64,000 nt of DNA from Anniella stebbinsi (Eukaryota > Chordata > Lepidosauria > Squamata > Anniellidae). The position numbers were made by a program, and so were the translations under genes. Shown piece by piece: positions 52,662 through 63,654 of the stretch. Within the stretch, counting starts at the first letter, position 1; each line of letters opens with the position of its first letter. The notes beneath the pieces were generated by a model, which saw nothing but the letters and a program-made list of their open reading frames with translations, did no database searches and was not told the origin of the DNA. The stretch is taken from positions 257,494,562-257,558,561 of the forward strand of contig JARDYH010000003.1 of NCBI GenBank assembly GCA_029215795.1, read 5' to 3'.

Positions 52662-52976
52662 GGCTGACCATATGAAAAGGAGGACAGGGCTCCTGTAACT
52701 TTAACAGTTGTAGAGAAAGGGAATTTCATCCAGTGTCATTTGTATGCAATTAGTTCCTGGTGAAATTCCCTCTTCATCACAACTGTTAAAGTTGCAGGGG
52801 CCCTGCCTTCTTTTGTATATGGTCACTCTAGTATAGTGCCTGCAACTTTAACTGTTGCGATGAAGAGGGAATTTCACCAGGAACTAATTGCATACAAATG
52901 ACACTGGCTGAAATTCCCTTTTCTCTACAACTGTTAAAGTTACAGGAGTCCTGTCCTCCTTTTCATATGGTCAGCC
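52662..52976. mobile_element. Palindromic MITE, family C, copy 2, in the probable SOS1 3' UTR
   Basis: It begins 'ggctgaccatatgaaaagga' and ends with the inverse, flanked by TA on both sides. It is almost the same length as copy 1 (315 versus 316 bp) and highly similar throughout. It lies between two candidate SOS1 poly(A) signals (52440 and 53740). Confidence 0.85.
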
Positions 52977-53739
52977 TACAGTCACTTCCATATTTATGGG
53001 TAAAGGGTTTTTCTCTACTAAAGAAAAGTAGCTGTAGGCCTATTGCTGATGACAGGTATAAAGCCAAAAGCACTTGGTGGTTTTTGAGTGTTAATTTCAC
53101 GCCTTATTTGCTGTTTGTTTTTAAAACAAGCAAACCTTGAAGTGCATTTTTTCTGTCAACTGTGAGCAAATTCCCCTTTTGCCTTTAAAGACAAAATAGT
53201 GCATTAAGCAATCAGTTGCTGTAAAATTGCAAATTGAGTGACCTTCATAAAACAGTTATGTACCCAGGTGAAAGAGAAAAATAAATCTTGTGTAGATGTA
53301 TGCAACTTTCAGTAGCTGCCAAATGTGCCTTTTTCAAAAGTTTTTTTTTCATGAAACACCATTGATTCTCATGGATGGAGTCTTATTTCAGGTAACATTT
53401 CTTATTTGGCCAATTTAGAAACCAAGCTTTCTGGTTCTCTATGTACAGGTTTATGTTTTGATGAATTCTGATAATTCATATATTGAAAATGTATTGTCTT
53501 TTGTTTAATGGTGTGGATACTTTGCTAAATGGTTAAGAAGCTATGGCAGTTCAATCCAGCTGTGTAAGGTTGAAATGGTGATATCTAAACTGGCAAATCT
53601 TATGGGCCTGTGTGTACCTAATCATGTATGTAGGTGAGCTTTTGTATGCTATGTCTGCAATGGTATTCAGATTGCATTTAAACTGAAAATTAATAGTGGC
53701 TGTTATTCTTTTGGCATTCAAGAGATCTGTTCTTAAAAA

Positions 53740-53749
53740 ATAAATAAAT
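53740..53749 (+). terminator. SOS1: Candidate distal poly(A) signal of SOS1
   Basis: Two overlapping AATAAA hexamers ('aaataaataaata') at the end of a non-repetitive stretch. It is chosen as the most distal plausible signal before the intergenic zone. There is no direct evidence of cleavage. Confidence 0.35.
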
Positions 53750-53760
53750 ATGCCTTACAT

Positions 53761-55975
53761 AGCACATAAGTGTATATCTTGTATATGTGATAACGTAGGT
53801 CTGTCAGTCTGTCACATTATTTTTATTCAGCTTAATGTAGTGTTGTCATATAAAGAACCCCCAGGGTCAGAATATTTAGTTATAACTCCATGCATGGATG
53901 AGCGCCCAACACAGGGAACAAACATATATGCAGAATCAAGTGGATCTGATTATTTGAAGATATGCCAGCCTATTGTCCTGCAATTGCAGATTTGGCTGTG
54001 TGGTTGTATTTTTCACCTCTTCCATTTGACCTCAACTTGCAGAGAAGTTGAGTCCTTTGCTATGTTGGCGTTGCAATAACTTCATACAATTTAAACAGTC
54101 AGATAGGCCTGCCGGAAAATGTGCTACAGGAACATTTCAATTATATGGAAGCCAAGCTACTTAAATCCACAGCTAGGATTCAATGTGAAAAGGAGAAAAA
54201 ATGTTGGTTCTGCCTTATCTTTATTGCAGCAATCCAGGTATTTATATGAAATATTTGAGTTCATATAGTCCCTTCATGATTGTCTCTTGGAGACAACACT
54301 GCAGAACCCCGTGATTTGTAATGACTTTAATATCATTCTTAAGTGGAAGGGTCATCCTGGGTGTTTGTATTCCTAATCTCCCTAATTGGCCTGTGTTTGG
54401 TTTAGGATTAGAAAAGAATAGGTGGGACTGGCAACAAAACTTCTCTTCTAAAAGGAGCGCTCCTGTTCAGGGGTTCCAGCCAGCCTTTCCAGGAACTAGT
54501 CTTCCCTGTGTTCTTTTCCTGTTGTGTCTCTATGTTCTGTGTCTGCTGCGCATGCTCAGTCCTCATTGAGTGGAAAGGTGTTGCTGTTGTTTGTAAATAG
54601 GACTTTATTTTGTAGTTCTACAAACCTTGGGGTTCCTATGAGTATACTGATACCTTCCTCTTCTTTCTCAGTGGCCCTGTTTTTGGCTACAACCCTAGTC
54701 TCACTCATTACTTAAGTTCACTATTAGGAGTGATGTCAGTTCACTTACTAATCAGGTACTTGTAGCAGCTTCCCAGCCAGATAGTCAGTCACACAACCTG
54801 GACATTCAGGTGCATTTGTTCAAAGTATATTCTTGAGCTACGCGCTTGGTATGAATTTTACAACAAAGCTTATTTGAAACAAACAAAATTTTTAGGAGCA
54901 TATACATAGACTCTAACTAACCAGTAAGCCTCTGGTGGTTTCTATATAGATTCTGAATGCTCTTCATTGCTTTTAAATGGAACTCACTCCACTGTCAGTT
55001 TAAAATTCAGATTCCAGATTCCAACACTACTTGACATTTTTTGAGAAAGAACAATGCAAGCTTTTATCATACGTCAATTGTATTTAATTTTTTTTAACAC
55101 TACATCACTCAGACTAAAAAAACTAAGTTGCAAAAGTTGCATTCTATTAATGTTTTAACCACATTGCATGAACCCCAAAGTGTCACACCTACATCCTAGG
55201 CTACACTTACTTAGATCTGATTTGTACTTCTAGAGATGGCAGCCGGATCCATCCAACAGTTTTCCGCATTTTGTCCACTAAGTAAGTTATTAGGGTGGGA
55301 TGTCAAACGGTGATTTGAGACTTATGTGATTGACGGTGATTTGAGGTCTAGGATTTTTCCTTCTGCTGAACCAGCTCGTCTACACAGTATTTAGAACTGA
55401 AAAGTGTCTACCAGAAATGATCATTTGGTGGCCCACGAGGCATTAGTATCCAGCCTCTAAAGCTCTGCCCAATTCTAACAAATGTGGTAAAAATTATAGA
55501 ATTCCACAGTTCTCTGTGGAGTTTTGTCCTGATAATTAGTAACTCAGAAGCAATGAATACCATATACACTGATGACTTCATAATATTATTCTTCCATAAC
55601 TGTGAAGCCATTTTTGCTCGGTAATAGCAATAAGTGAGTCTCCAGTGGGGTGGCAAAATACGCTGCTGGCCTCCAGAGTCAGTATAAAAGAGTGCTCTCG
55701 CCCTGAAATACTGGAGCTGGCCACATATTTTCTGAGGCCGAAGGATGGATCTTTTAAAACAAACCGCCCAGAGAGCTTTGGCTATGGGGCGGTATACAAA
55801 TGTAATTAATAAATAAATAATAAATAAATAAATAATACCACCTCTCTTAGCTTTCTATTATTTCTTCCCTTCAGTGTAAAGCTGCTTGAAACAAAACCAC
55901 TACATTACATGGGACTCGGAGCAAAGAGTTCAGCCCAGGGGAAGTGCTGAAACAGTTGATCTTTCCCTGGATGGC
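53761..55975. other. Intergenic / 3' UTR zone between SOS1 and ARHGEF33
   Basis: 2.2 kb between the distal SOS1 poly(A) candidate and the ARHGEF33 stop. Part must be the ARHGEF33 3' UTR, read leftward. On the - strand AATAAA can be read around 54219 and 54613, but neither is certain. An L2 tail lies at 55755-55840. No gene was recognised. Confidence 0.6.
55755..55840 (+). repeat. L2-type tail, sense, with (AAAT)n
   Basis: 'aaaccgcccagagagctttg', 'gctatggggcggtatacaaa', then TAAA-rich simple sequence. Confidence 0.8.
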
Positions 55976-56113
55976 TCATTTCTTTTTGAAGAGCTTGCGG
56001 AAAGATCTGCGAAAGCCCCCTTTCTGTCCTGGTCTTGGAGTGTGGTTGCTGAAAGATGTTTGCTCATTGTCATCCCTATGAGAGAATCTGGTGTTGTCTT
56101 CTAAATGCATCTC
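55976..56113 (-). CDS. ARHGEF33: ARHGEF33 last coding exon, polybasic C-terminus
   Basis: The exon has 45 codons and TGA. The acceptor is 'gtgttttctgtttcag'. It reads EMHLEDNTRFSHRDDNEQTS and ends GGFRRSFRKLFKKK. The amphipathic basic tail (FRRSFRKLFKKK) resembles membrane-binding or nuclear-targeting basic motifs; that role is inference. Phase 0 fits the donor at 59085. Confidence 0.82.
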   Translation of the reverse strand, partial: EMHLEDNTRFSHRDDNEQTSFSNHTPRPGQKGGFRRSFRKLFKKK

Positions 56114-59100
56114 CTGAAACAGAAAACACAGTTTAGCTAAGAGTTTCATAAAGTTGACCTGGGGTCTCCTCCCTTCCACATCGGCCATATGAGTAACCAA
56201 AGGAATTGCAGAGGAGGAGTTATAACTATGCAGATGCAACAAAGCCCTTATTTACAAGCCTTTTGTGGTTTAAAGGTTACACAACTTACAGCCATCACTG
56301 TCAATATACTCTTCCCACTTTCATGTCTGTTGTTCAGGTTTTTCTATTGCTTCGAAAACCGTGCTTGACCAAGGACAGACTAGAATGAATGAACTAATGT
56401 GCACCATAAGAAACATGTCTCATAAAACATGCTTCTTTTTATCCATGTAATTTCAACTACTAGCATTACTGCCATTAACCATATTTCATGATATCCAAGG
56501 GCTACAGCTCTGCTTCTCCCCCGCCACAACCACCGCCTTTTTAAAGTAGTATACTCTTGTGTTTTTTATGACCGTAAAAGTCAAGTGACTAGATTCAGTC
56601 TGTGTTGTACTGTAGCTAGCATGACCAAGAGACTGACTCAAAAGACAAGGCTATCTCAACGGGCAGCTTTGCCCCACAATGATGCCACAAATCATACATG
56701 TAGTTCAAAGTACAGTGGGCTACAATCTTGGGTCCAGCCTTTCTTGGAGGCAGGGAGAAGATTTGATTGGTCCCCCTCACCCCACACAATACTATTTTCT
56801 ATGTAAATAAACAGCTGCCATCCACTCCCATGGCATAATAAAAGCATTTGGGGAAATCAATGGGGCTAAGTTGACCCCTGCTCTCCTGCCCCTGCCATAG
56901 GTTCTAGCTTCCACTGCCAAAGTGCTTGTAGGCACACATGTGTGATGTGTGACTGTTTGCACAGAGTACATGCCAGCGATCCTTCCAACAAGGGTTCTCC
57001 CTTTGTTACCATCCTCCCATCATAATGATGGTGGATTTGCTTAGAAAGGATTGCCCCCACATGCCATTTGTGGAGCAGCACCTTGGATTGAACAGCTGGG
57101 AGTGTATATAACAGGGCTCAGTGGGTTGTAGCTCACGGTGCCTCTCCATAAGTCACCCAAACTAGCACATTGCTGCTGAGATAGTGTAAGGGAAATTGTG
57201 GGACAGGTATGTACCCTAGAATCATTAGGAACTTCCCTTGAGCTGGCAGGAAGAATCATTATGCATTTCCATTAGCCTCTGCAAACCATGACGCTCCAGT
57301 GCAGCTCATCTGTTGGTTTCACCCACAGTCTTTCCTGCTCTGCCAGCTAAATTAGCATTGGGAACCTGGTCCTGGACAGAGGCAGGAAAGTGTTCTGCGC
57401 ACTGGATGCCCCTTTCCCTGGCTCAGAAGATAGTGTTGATGTGTCAGCTATGTTGGGAGGTTGCAGTTCACCGATCAGGTCTACCTTCTGAAGAGCAAGA
57501 CAGGGTTTATCAGGCTCCAGAGTTTGGCTAGACAGTGGCAACAGCTCAGATTGTAATTCTGTTTTTCCTTCTCTTCACTCAGGTTGTTGCCACATCATTT
57601 TTTTAAAGCATTAATAGCAGCATGATAGGCATTATGGCATGCATCTGTACCCTCATCCCATATTTGTTTGCAGGCTATTACAGCACTCCAAAAACCAGCG
57701 ACACGTGTTTGACCAGGGACAAAAGAAATGTGTGTATATGTGTGTGGCATGAGAAACAATGTCTCTTATCCTACTAACTTAAGCACTTTTAAAAGGGGTT
57801 GCTTGTGTCCAGCCCCAGTTCTCTACATAACTTTCCCCTTTGGCAGGAGCCAAAAAGATGGCAGGGGATGCTCCCTTAGGTATCGGGGGCAGACACACTT
57901 CCCACGGCAGTATGGCAGCCTGCATGGCAGAAAACTGAGGCAGTCTGTGTGTGGCTGCCCTTTCTTCAATCTCTGCTCATAACAAGAAGGTAGAATATGA
58001 GTTGCTGAAACGATGGGGGTTTTGTTGTTGCTTTTGCATTTCAATACATATATCAAAATGGGTTAGATAGTGTATGCAATGAGAAATCCATCTCCATCAA
58101 GGACATTTTTACATGAGACTTTTATCCTGAGCCTTTACTAAAGCTTCTGCTTCCGAATTCTATGTGGGATTAAGATTGGCTTCTTTACACATGCTTTTTG
58201 CTTGGGGGATTTCTTTCTCTGATTTTTTTAAATGTTGCATTATACAACCACTAGATGGCACTGTGGTATAGCAGAATTGTGCAATTTCATTCCACCATTT
58301 CTAAATAATACCACATTTTTCTCGCTAGGAAAAAACCCCGCGATAATGGTTCCAAAGTGCAGGAGAGGCCCTGGAGGAGGAGGATGTCAAGGACCCACAA
58401 ACTACTGTGAGTGAGCAATCACAAATGCACAATAAAAGCTTCATGTAGGAAGGTTCCAAATATTTTTAATGGGCAGGCTGGATTACAGGGCTTTCTTTGC
58501 TGTTATAGACAGTGAGCCAGGCTCCAAATGGCTGTTGTCCTAATCTCATTTATTGCTGTTGTTAGGGAAGGGGAGAGACATATATGGGATTTTCTGCCTT
58601 GGACCAAAATAATTTGAGTGTGATGTGGTAAGCATGATTTGCTGCTCTGCCTCTGGCAGCAAAATGTTTTGAGCTGGCCCTAGTTGAGGAAAAGGCAGAG
58701 ATGGGATAGAGGATGGGAATGGGGGAAAGGGGTTTCTTCAGGAAGAAGGGTAGGTTATATTATTTTAAAATAAGTAATCAGGTAACTGTGCCAGAGGATT
58801 CAGCAGCACTGGGGCAGAACGCAATCTGAGGGTACATTGATGTCATTCTACTGCTGAAGCGAAACAGATCTGGCCTCAGATATTGTCTGGATGAGAGGCT
58901 ACTTGGCTGGGAACCTTAGGGAGGCTGCTCTCTGCTGGAGCTCAAAACGGTGTATAAGTACAACCGGCGAATGGAAGCCTAGGAGCACCACTTCAAGATA
59001 TCACCCTGATCCCTTCCCCTTTTTAGCCTCATAGTTGGTGCCCTGCTTACGTGTTTCTCAGACCCTTGCCTGTCGCTCTCCTTACTTCCACAAAGCTTTG

Positions 59101-61804
59101 CTTTTCACCCACTCCTCTCTGCGGAGGAAAGAAGTTCCGCTGGGAGCTCCTGGAGGTGGCGGAGACCCCGTGCGACTGAAAGCCCCTCTCTGGCTTGTTT
59201 GGCAGCCGGCTCCCGCTGCTGCTCCGTGTGCTGTAGAGCCTCGTGGAGATGCCTTCTGTCCCACTACTGCGGGGAAACTCCTTCAAGGACCGGCTCAGCT
59301 GTTTGCCTTTGCTCCGGAAAACCTCGCGTTTGTAGGTGCTGCTGCTGCTACCTCCACTATTGACCAGAGCACAGCTCTTGGGGAGCGGCTGTAAAGTGTG
59401 CTCTGTCTTCTCTGGCTCGTTGGTGAAGTTCACAGGCCTCAAGAAACAGATGTCAATACTGGATTCGGAAGAAGCTGGAGAGCAGGTCTCAAAGGCGGCC
59501 AGGTTTTGAAGGGGCTCGTCCTCGTAGGGGCCGGGCATGGTATACATATCCCCTCTGTACTCAAAGTCTTCATAGTCAGGAGTAAAACTTGAGCTGTCCT
59601 GGAAGAGGTCCGTTGTGGAGGCCCTCCGGGTCCGCTCAGACTTTCCTTTAGCTTCGGACGAGGGAGGGTTGTATTCCATCATGTCTGGGAGGGCCTGAAG
59701 GGAAGCTGCAAGAGCCTTCAGGTCTTGTTCATGGAACTGCGATGGAGTCAGGATGTTCTCAGGCCTGTCAGGCCTCCTCCCGTTGGTTTCCCACTCACAT
59801 GGTGATGCTCCCTGCATGCTCTCCATTCCTTGTTGTTGGTTCTTCTTCATCTGTGACATCAAGTGCCTTAATGCGTAGAGGAGAGGAGATTAAATATTAG
59901 GCTGAGCAAGCTTTAGAGGCAAAGTGGGCTGACTGACTCTCAATGCGCAAGTGAAGGGATCCCCAATTTGGTTCAATAGCTTACCACATTGCTGGGCTAT
60001 TCTTTTATGATAGCATTGTACTCACATAGCTGTCATTCCAGATACAGAGACTGATGGGAACAGCTGCATCGCCTCTTCAGAGTGGATCCCGCTGTCACGG
60101 ATCGAAGTAGTGCTTGGTGTTGGAGATACTTCTTGGCCAGTACTGGTGCATTGGGAAGCTAGACCTTTATATAACTTTATGAAGGAAGATCTAGTAAAAT
60201 GGAGATGGAATACTACCCTTAGTTAAGTGATCAGGCAATTGCACCAGCAGCCTCTTTCTTTAAATAGCCATGTGTTGTTGTTCCCACATTGATTAAAGCA
60301 GCAAAGAATTTAATTGCTGCAATACTTATTTATTTATTTAACGACATGTAGGAATTGCTTAACATTATCAGAAATTTCTAAGCTGATGTACAAAACAATA
60401 CAATATAAAACCATAATAAAATACTGTATATTATTACTGTATACTTAAGACGAGATTACCTTTCTGGGGTTGCTTGTTGGAACAAATTGGTTTTCAATAG
60501 GCACCAAAAACCCAGGAAGGTCATCATCTAGTTTGTACTGGGAGGGCGTTCCAAAGCATAGGCATTATAAGACTAAATTGGTTGGACCTCCGATATCTTA
60601 GGCATCACCAGAGGGGTATCTCCGAATGAGTACAGCAACCAAGCAGGCAGGGAGGTAGGGGGTCAGGCAATTGCTTAAGTAGCCCAATCCTGAGCTGTTT
60701 AGACTTTTATAAACAAGTACCAAAACTGTAAACCTCACCCAGTAGCATCACAGTGGTTTTCCAAAGGGGGTTGGGCTTAGTTTATCCAAGCCAAATTTAG
60801 CATCTCCTGAAACACAGACCTATATAAGATATTGGGATGCTGTACAGAATTTGGCTCACGCTGAAGATGTTTTGGAATGGAAAGTCCATTTAGCTACTTG
60901 TCTGCATTTCATTCATTCTGCTTACAGCAGAATGTGGATCACTCTAGTACAGAATTCTTGTTTGTTTGTTTGTTTTTAAGCACAGAGTCCATGCGGCCCT
61001 CACCACAACACACACAGCCCCTACAGAGGTGGGAGCCTACGTGGGTGTTTATTTCTGGCTTTCTGTGCCTCCACTAGACCTGTCTCCTAAACCAGAAGCA
61101 AAAAGAGGCAACCATGGAATAAATTTTATTTGGAGGGCAGCACCAGTTATCCTCACAGACCATATTGGAGCCAACGCTAGGTTTTAGGTAGTCCTGAGAA
61201 AGATGTTCTCCTGTAGGCTCCCTTGCCATGGCCACCTTGGTGAGCTCCCATAATGTTTACCAGGAGGGACAGATGGGAACAGGCAGCCACAAGGAGAGGT
61301 GATGGTACTGGAAGCAACACAGCTGCCTGCTGCTTCCTCAGCCTGCTACCGTGAAGAGAAATGCTGGGTGAGGCAACTATGGCTACTGCCATCTTCATTA
61401 TCTCCAATGTCTCTGGGCCCCATCTCTGATGTAGTGTTGGTGGTTGGGCCCAGAGGGATTGGGCCTAATGAAGATATGCCAGTCTGGACCATTACTTCTC
61501 TTCACAACACCAGTCTATAACATAAAAAATAAAATAAAAAGTGAGGCTGGCATCAGCTACAATAGGCCTCAAAATTTACCTCACTGTGCCAGATAACAAC
61601 ACTGGGCCTTTGTGGCACATATTTTTTTTTTAAAAAATGCCTTTCCTGGAAGACCCAGGTTGAAATCCCTATCAGCCATGAAGCTCACTTGATGGCCTTG
61701 GACCAGTCACTATTTTTCAGCCTAACTTACTACAAAGTAAGAAGATAAAATGGGAGAGGGAAGCTATGTACACCATCCTGAGCTATTTGGAGGAAGGGCT
61801 TGCT

Positions 61805-61840
<36 letters not shown>

Positions 61841-63360
61841 AAAGCTTATCTATCTATCATTATTTCTAGACCATGTTTAAGGATGGAATCCTCTGAAGCC
61901 GGCATCAAACTCACTTTCTCAACTTCTTCCGTTTCTGGATCAGAAGGTCTTCATTGCACTGGAAGAGAAGGCTGTAGTGGGAGATGAAAACTCGCAGGCG
62001 CTGAACACAAACAAGGAGAAGGTAGTAATCGGGGTGTTCTTGCTCCGTGTATTTCAGAATATTCTGATACAAAAGAAGGACAGCAGCACTGAATTATGTT
62101 CTCAGTCCATTTGAAGAAAAGCCAAGAAATGCGCCATTTCCTAATTGCCTTTCACCAAGGGCCATGTAAGGCTGTAAAATGGTGCAAAGATTTATCTTTA
62201 TCAGGGTTGGGCTCATGTCCCCTGTTCATTCCCAACATCTTCAAGTACAGCTAGGAAAGGCTCCTGCCTGAAACCACAGAAAAGTGCTGCCAGTCGGTAT
62301 AGACAATACTGAGCAGGACTGGCCCTACTATAGCGCAAACAGGTGCACCCGCATTAGGTGGCGGAGCAGAGACAGTGGCAAATTGCACCACTCTCCCACT
62401 CTCCCCCGCCGCCAGGAGGGCTACCTGCTGGCTCCCCGCCACCTCCAGTGGGTGCTCTGGATTGCTCCACAGCCACTTTCCTGTTGTGGCATTTACCATC
62501 GCAAGAGAGCAGCTCAAGGAGTTATCTGGAGCAACCTGCTATCATGTGCCACTGCTTTTCCTTATGGTGGCCATGGAGGCCTCATAAGAGCTTGGACGAA
62601 CACTTGGAAGCTCTCGTGAGACTTTGGCTGAGTCTTGCAAGACTTTGGCTGAGTTCCCGTGAGAGTTCAGCTGAGTTCCCATGGAAACCCCACGTCTGGA
62701 AAGGGGCATGAGGAGGGAGCGAGCAAACGAGCAGGTGAGTGGGCAGGAGCGTGGGGGCAGGCAAGTGGCAGCAGCCTCACTTCAGGCAGCAAGATACTTA
62801 GGGCCAGGCCTGATACTGATGTAGATGGACTGACACTGTAGAAGGCAGCTTCCTATGTTCCTTGGGAAGGGCCATAGCTCAGTGGTAGAGCACATGCATT
62901 GCATGCAAAAGGTCCCAGGTTCAGAGCTTGAATTACAGCAGGGGAGAGGAACCCCACACCTCTGCCTTTCATGATGTCCACCTTAGCTATGCTTTTAGAA
63001 TACCATGGAGAAGACGTGATTTGGCTAATTTTGAGGGGAGGAGTCAAGTCTGGGGATCGTAGAGTTCATTAAGGGCTTCTTCCTTCCTTCCTTCCTCACC
63101 CCCCCCCCCATCCTTCGAGCATTGCATCCATGGTGATGATCTTTCCAGGTTTCATCCCTGACCACTGACTATGTTGGCTGGAGCTGATGGGAGTTGGAGT
63201 CAAACAACAACTGGAAGGCCAGAGGTTGCCTACCTCTGGATTTAGAAAAAGGGCAATGATAATTATTAGAACCTGCCTGCAAATGAAGAAGATATTCAGG
63301 AATACGCTGGACAATATGGAAGAAGAATATGTAGAGGTCAGATTTTATTTCTTCCTCTAT
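55976..63360 (-). CDS. ARHGEF33: ARHGEF33, Rho guanine nucleotide exchange factor 33 (C-terminal part; gene-level span)
   Basis: Five exons on the - strand join with consistent phases into 438 codons plus stop. They begin inside the DH (RhoGEF) domain (VQRIPEYLLHLQ, then NILKYTEQEHPDYYLLLVCV) and run through a long Ser/Pro-rich region to a polybasic C-terminus. DH domains catalyse GDP/GTP exchange on Rho GTPases; the substrate of ARHGEF33 is poorly known. The name rests on the DH segment and on its place next to SOS1 in convergent orientation, as in human 2p22.1 (from memory). No PH domain follows the DH. Upstream exons lie beyond the window edge. One intron uses a GC donor. Confidence 0.85.
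56114..59085 (-). other. ARHGEF33: ARHGEF33 last intron
   Basis: A 3.0-kb intron that looks mostly unique, with no LINE, SINE or MITE recognised. An exon-like stretch on the opposite strand (58332-58408) is discussed under rejected items. Confidence 0.7.
59086..59866 (-). CDS. ARHGEF33: ARHGEF33 large Ser/Pro-rich exon
   Basis: A 781-bp exon, phase 2/0, starting HLMSQMKKNQQQGMESMQGA and ending GEKQSFVE. It is low in predicted structure, with many Ser, Gly and Arg residues, an acidic stretch (FTPDYEDFEYRGDMY) and basic Ser/Arg runs. The donor 'GTGGAA|gtaagg' (59085) is preferred over 'AACAC|gtaagc' (59050), because only the first keeps phase with the last exon. If the second is not spliced, the frame would end at TAA 59047-59049. 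Confidence 0.87.
60026..60190 (-). CDS. ARHGEF33: ARHGEF33 exon after the DH domain
   Basis: A 165-bp exon, phase 2/2, reading SSFIKLYKGLASQCTSTGQE, then VSPTPSTTSIRDSGIHSEEA and MQLFPSVSVSGMTA. The acceptor is 'ctccattttactag' and the donor 'GCTAT|gtgagt'. A nearer AG at 60165 would break the frame. The intron upstream (60191-61914) contains LINE and SINE pieces. Confidence 0.87.
60325..60800 (-). mobile_element. LINE 3' fragment, antisense
   Basis: The tail 'ttatttatttaacgacatgt' and A-rich sequence are followed by 'ttttcaataggcaccaaaaa' and 'gggagggcgttccaaagcat', antisense equivalents of the LINE C-terminus. It sits in an ARHGEF33 intron, where its orientation equals that of the gene. 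Confidence 0.55.
61630..61845 (+). mobile_element. SINE/LINE 3' end with (GAAA)n
   Basis: 'gacccaggttgaaatcccta', 'ccttggaccagtcactattt', 'cagcctaacttactacaaag' and 'ccatcctgagctatttggag' form a well-known reptile retroelement 3' body. It ends in about nine GAAA units (61806-61842). Confidence 0.7.
61915..62063 (-). CDS. ARHGEF33: ARHGEF33 exon, end of DH domain
   Basis: A 149-bp exon, phase 0/2, NILKYTEQEHPDYYLLLVCV, QRLRVFISHYSLLFQCNEDL, LIQKRKKLR. The acceptor is 'tccttcttttgtatcag' and the donor 'AGAAA|gtgagt'. It is strongly exon-like and contains the last DH helix. The intron to its 5' side (62064-63276) contains tRNA-type SINE pieces and a GC-richer stretch at 62330-62790. Confidence 0.9.
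62250..62312 (+). mobile_element. tRNA-type SINE body fragment
   Basis: 'ctaggaaaggctcctgcctg', 'aaaccacagaaaagtgctgc' and 'cagtcggtatagacaatact': the middle part of the SINE described at 62790-62945. Confidence 0.7.
62790..62945 (+). mobile_element. tRNA-derived SINE pieces (3' end, then a new head)
   Basis: 62805-62860 is the 3' end ('aaggcagcttcctatgttcc'). 62866-62940 is a new tRNA-like head with an A box ('tagctcagtggtagagc') and a B box ('aggtcccaggttcagagc'). The head is degenerate, lacks a proper acceptor stem and is not a tRNA gene. Confidence 0.75.
63150..63245. repeat. Partial foldback repeat ('gggagttggagtc')
   Basis: 'gttggctggagctgatggga' and 'ggccagaggttgcctacctc' correspond to one arm and the centre of the repeat at 7577-7711 in inverse orientation. 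Confidence 0.6.
63277..63360 (-). CDS. ARHGEF33: ARHGEF33 DH-domain exon (GC donor)
   Basis: An 84-bp exon, 28 codons, phase 0/0, IEEEIKSDLYIFFFHIVQRI then PEYLLHLQ. The acceptor is 'tctctcaccaacag'. VQRIPEYLLHLQ is the conserved PVQRIPRY-type helix of DH domains. To stay in frame with the next exon it must end at CAG, giving the donor 'CAG|gcaggt', a GC-AG intron. A GT donor three bases on would shift the frame. Confidence 0.82.
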
Positions 63361-63654
63361 CTGTTGGTGAGAGAAGATAAGAGAAAATGGATTTAGATAA
63401 TTTATAAATATAGGCGACAGTCAAACACAGGAGTGCCAGTGCTTAAACCAGGTCATTCCATTGAGCTGAAGCATGCTTCATTCTGAGTTGGTTGTGATTA
63501 AAACATTACCTAGTTGTATTGGTCAACTGTGCACTGTTGTACACATTTGTTTATCTCACAAGCATAATCTATAAATAGTAAATTTTAATATATGCAAGAA
63601 TTAGTGTATCAGTACCCATTTCTTATTTCTAAAGTGAAGACACACAGGGGTTAG

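Larger units (their letters stand above)
48558..53760 (+). other. SOS1: SOS1 3' UTR (extent inferred)
   Basis: Non-coding sequence after the stop with no LINE or SINE for 4 kb, consistent with a long conserved 3' UTR; the human one is about 4 kb by memory. Candidate AATAAA signals are at 49614-49619, 49748-49753, 49790-49795, 52440-52445 and 53740-53749. Which are used cannot be told here. If the last is used, the UTR includes the palindromic MITE at 52662-52976. Confidence 0.6.

Noticed and set aside
58332..58408. Exon-like stretch on the + strand (acceptor 'ttctcgctag', donor 'CT|gtgagt')
   Set aside because: One frame is open, but the peptide (KKPRDNGSKVQERPW...) resembles nothing, it is antisense within an ARHGEF33 intron, and no partner exons were found.
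59047..59085. Extension of the large ARHGEF33 exon to the donor at 59050 or the stop TAA at 59047
   Set aside because: The donor at 59050 leaves a phase that produces an immediate stop in the last exon; the donor at 59085 keeps the frame and joins SFVE to EMHLED.
60026..60165. A shorter version of the ARHGEF33 exon using the acceptor 'ttatataaag'
   Set aside because: It requires a phase that the DH exon does not supply; the acceptor at 60191 ('attttactag') restores the frame.
62866..62940. tRNA gene with A and B boxes
   Set aside because: The acceptor and anticodon stems do not pair properly and it is next to SINE 3' sequences; it is the head of a tRNA-derived SINE.
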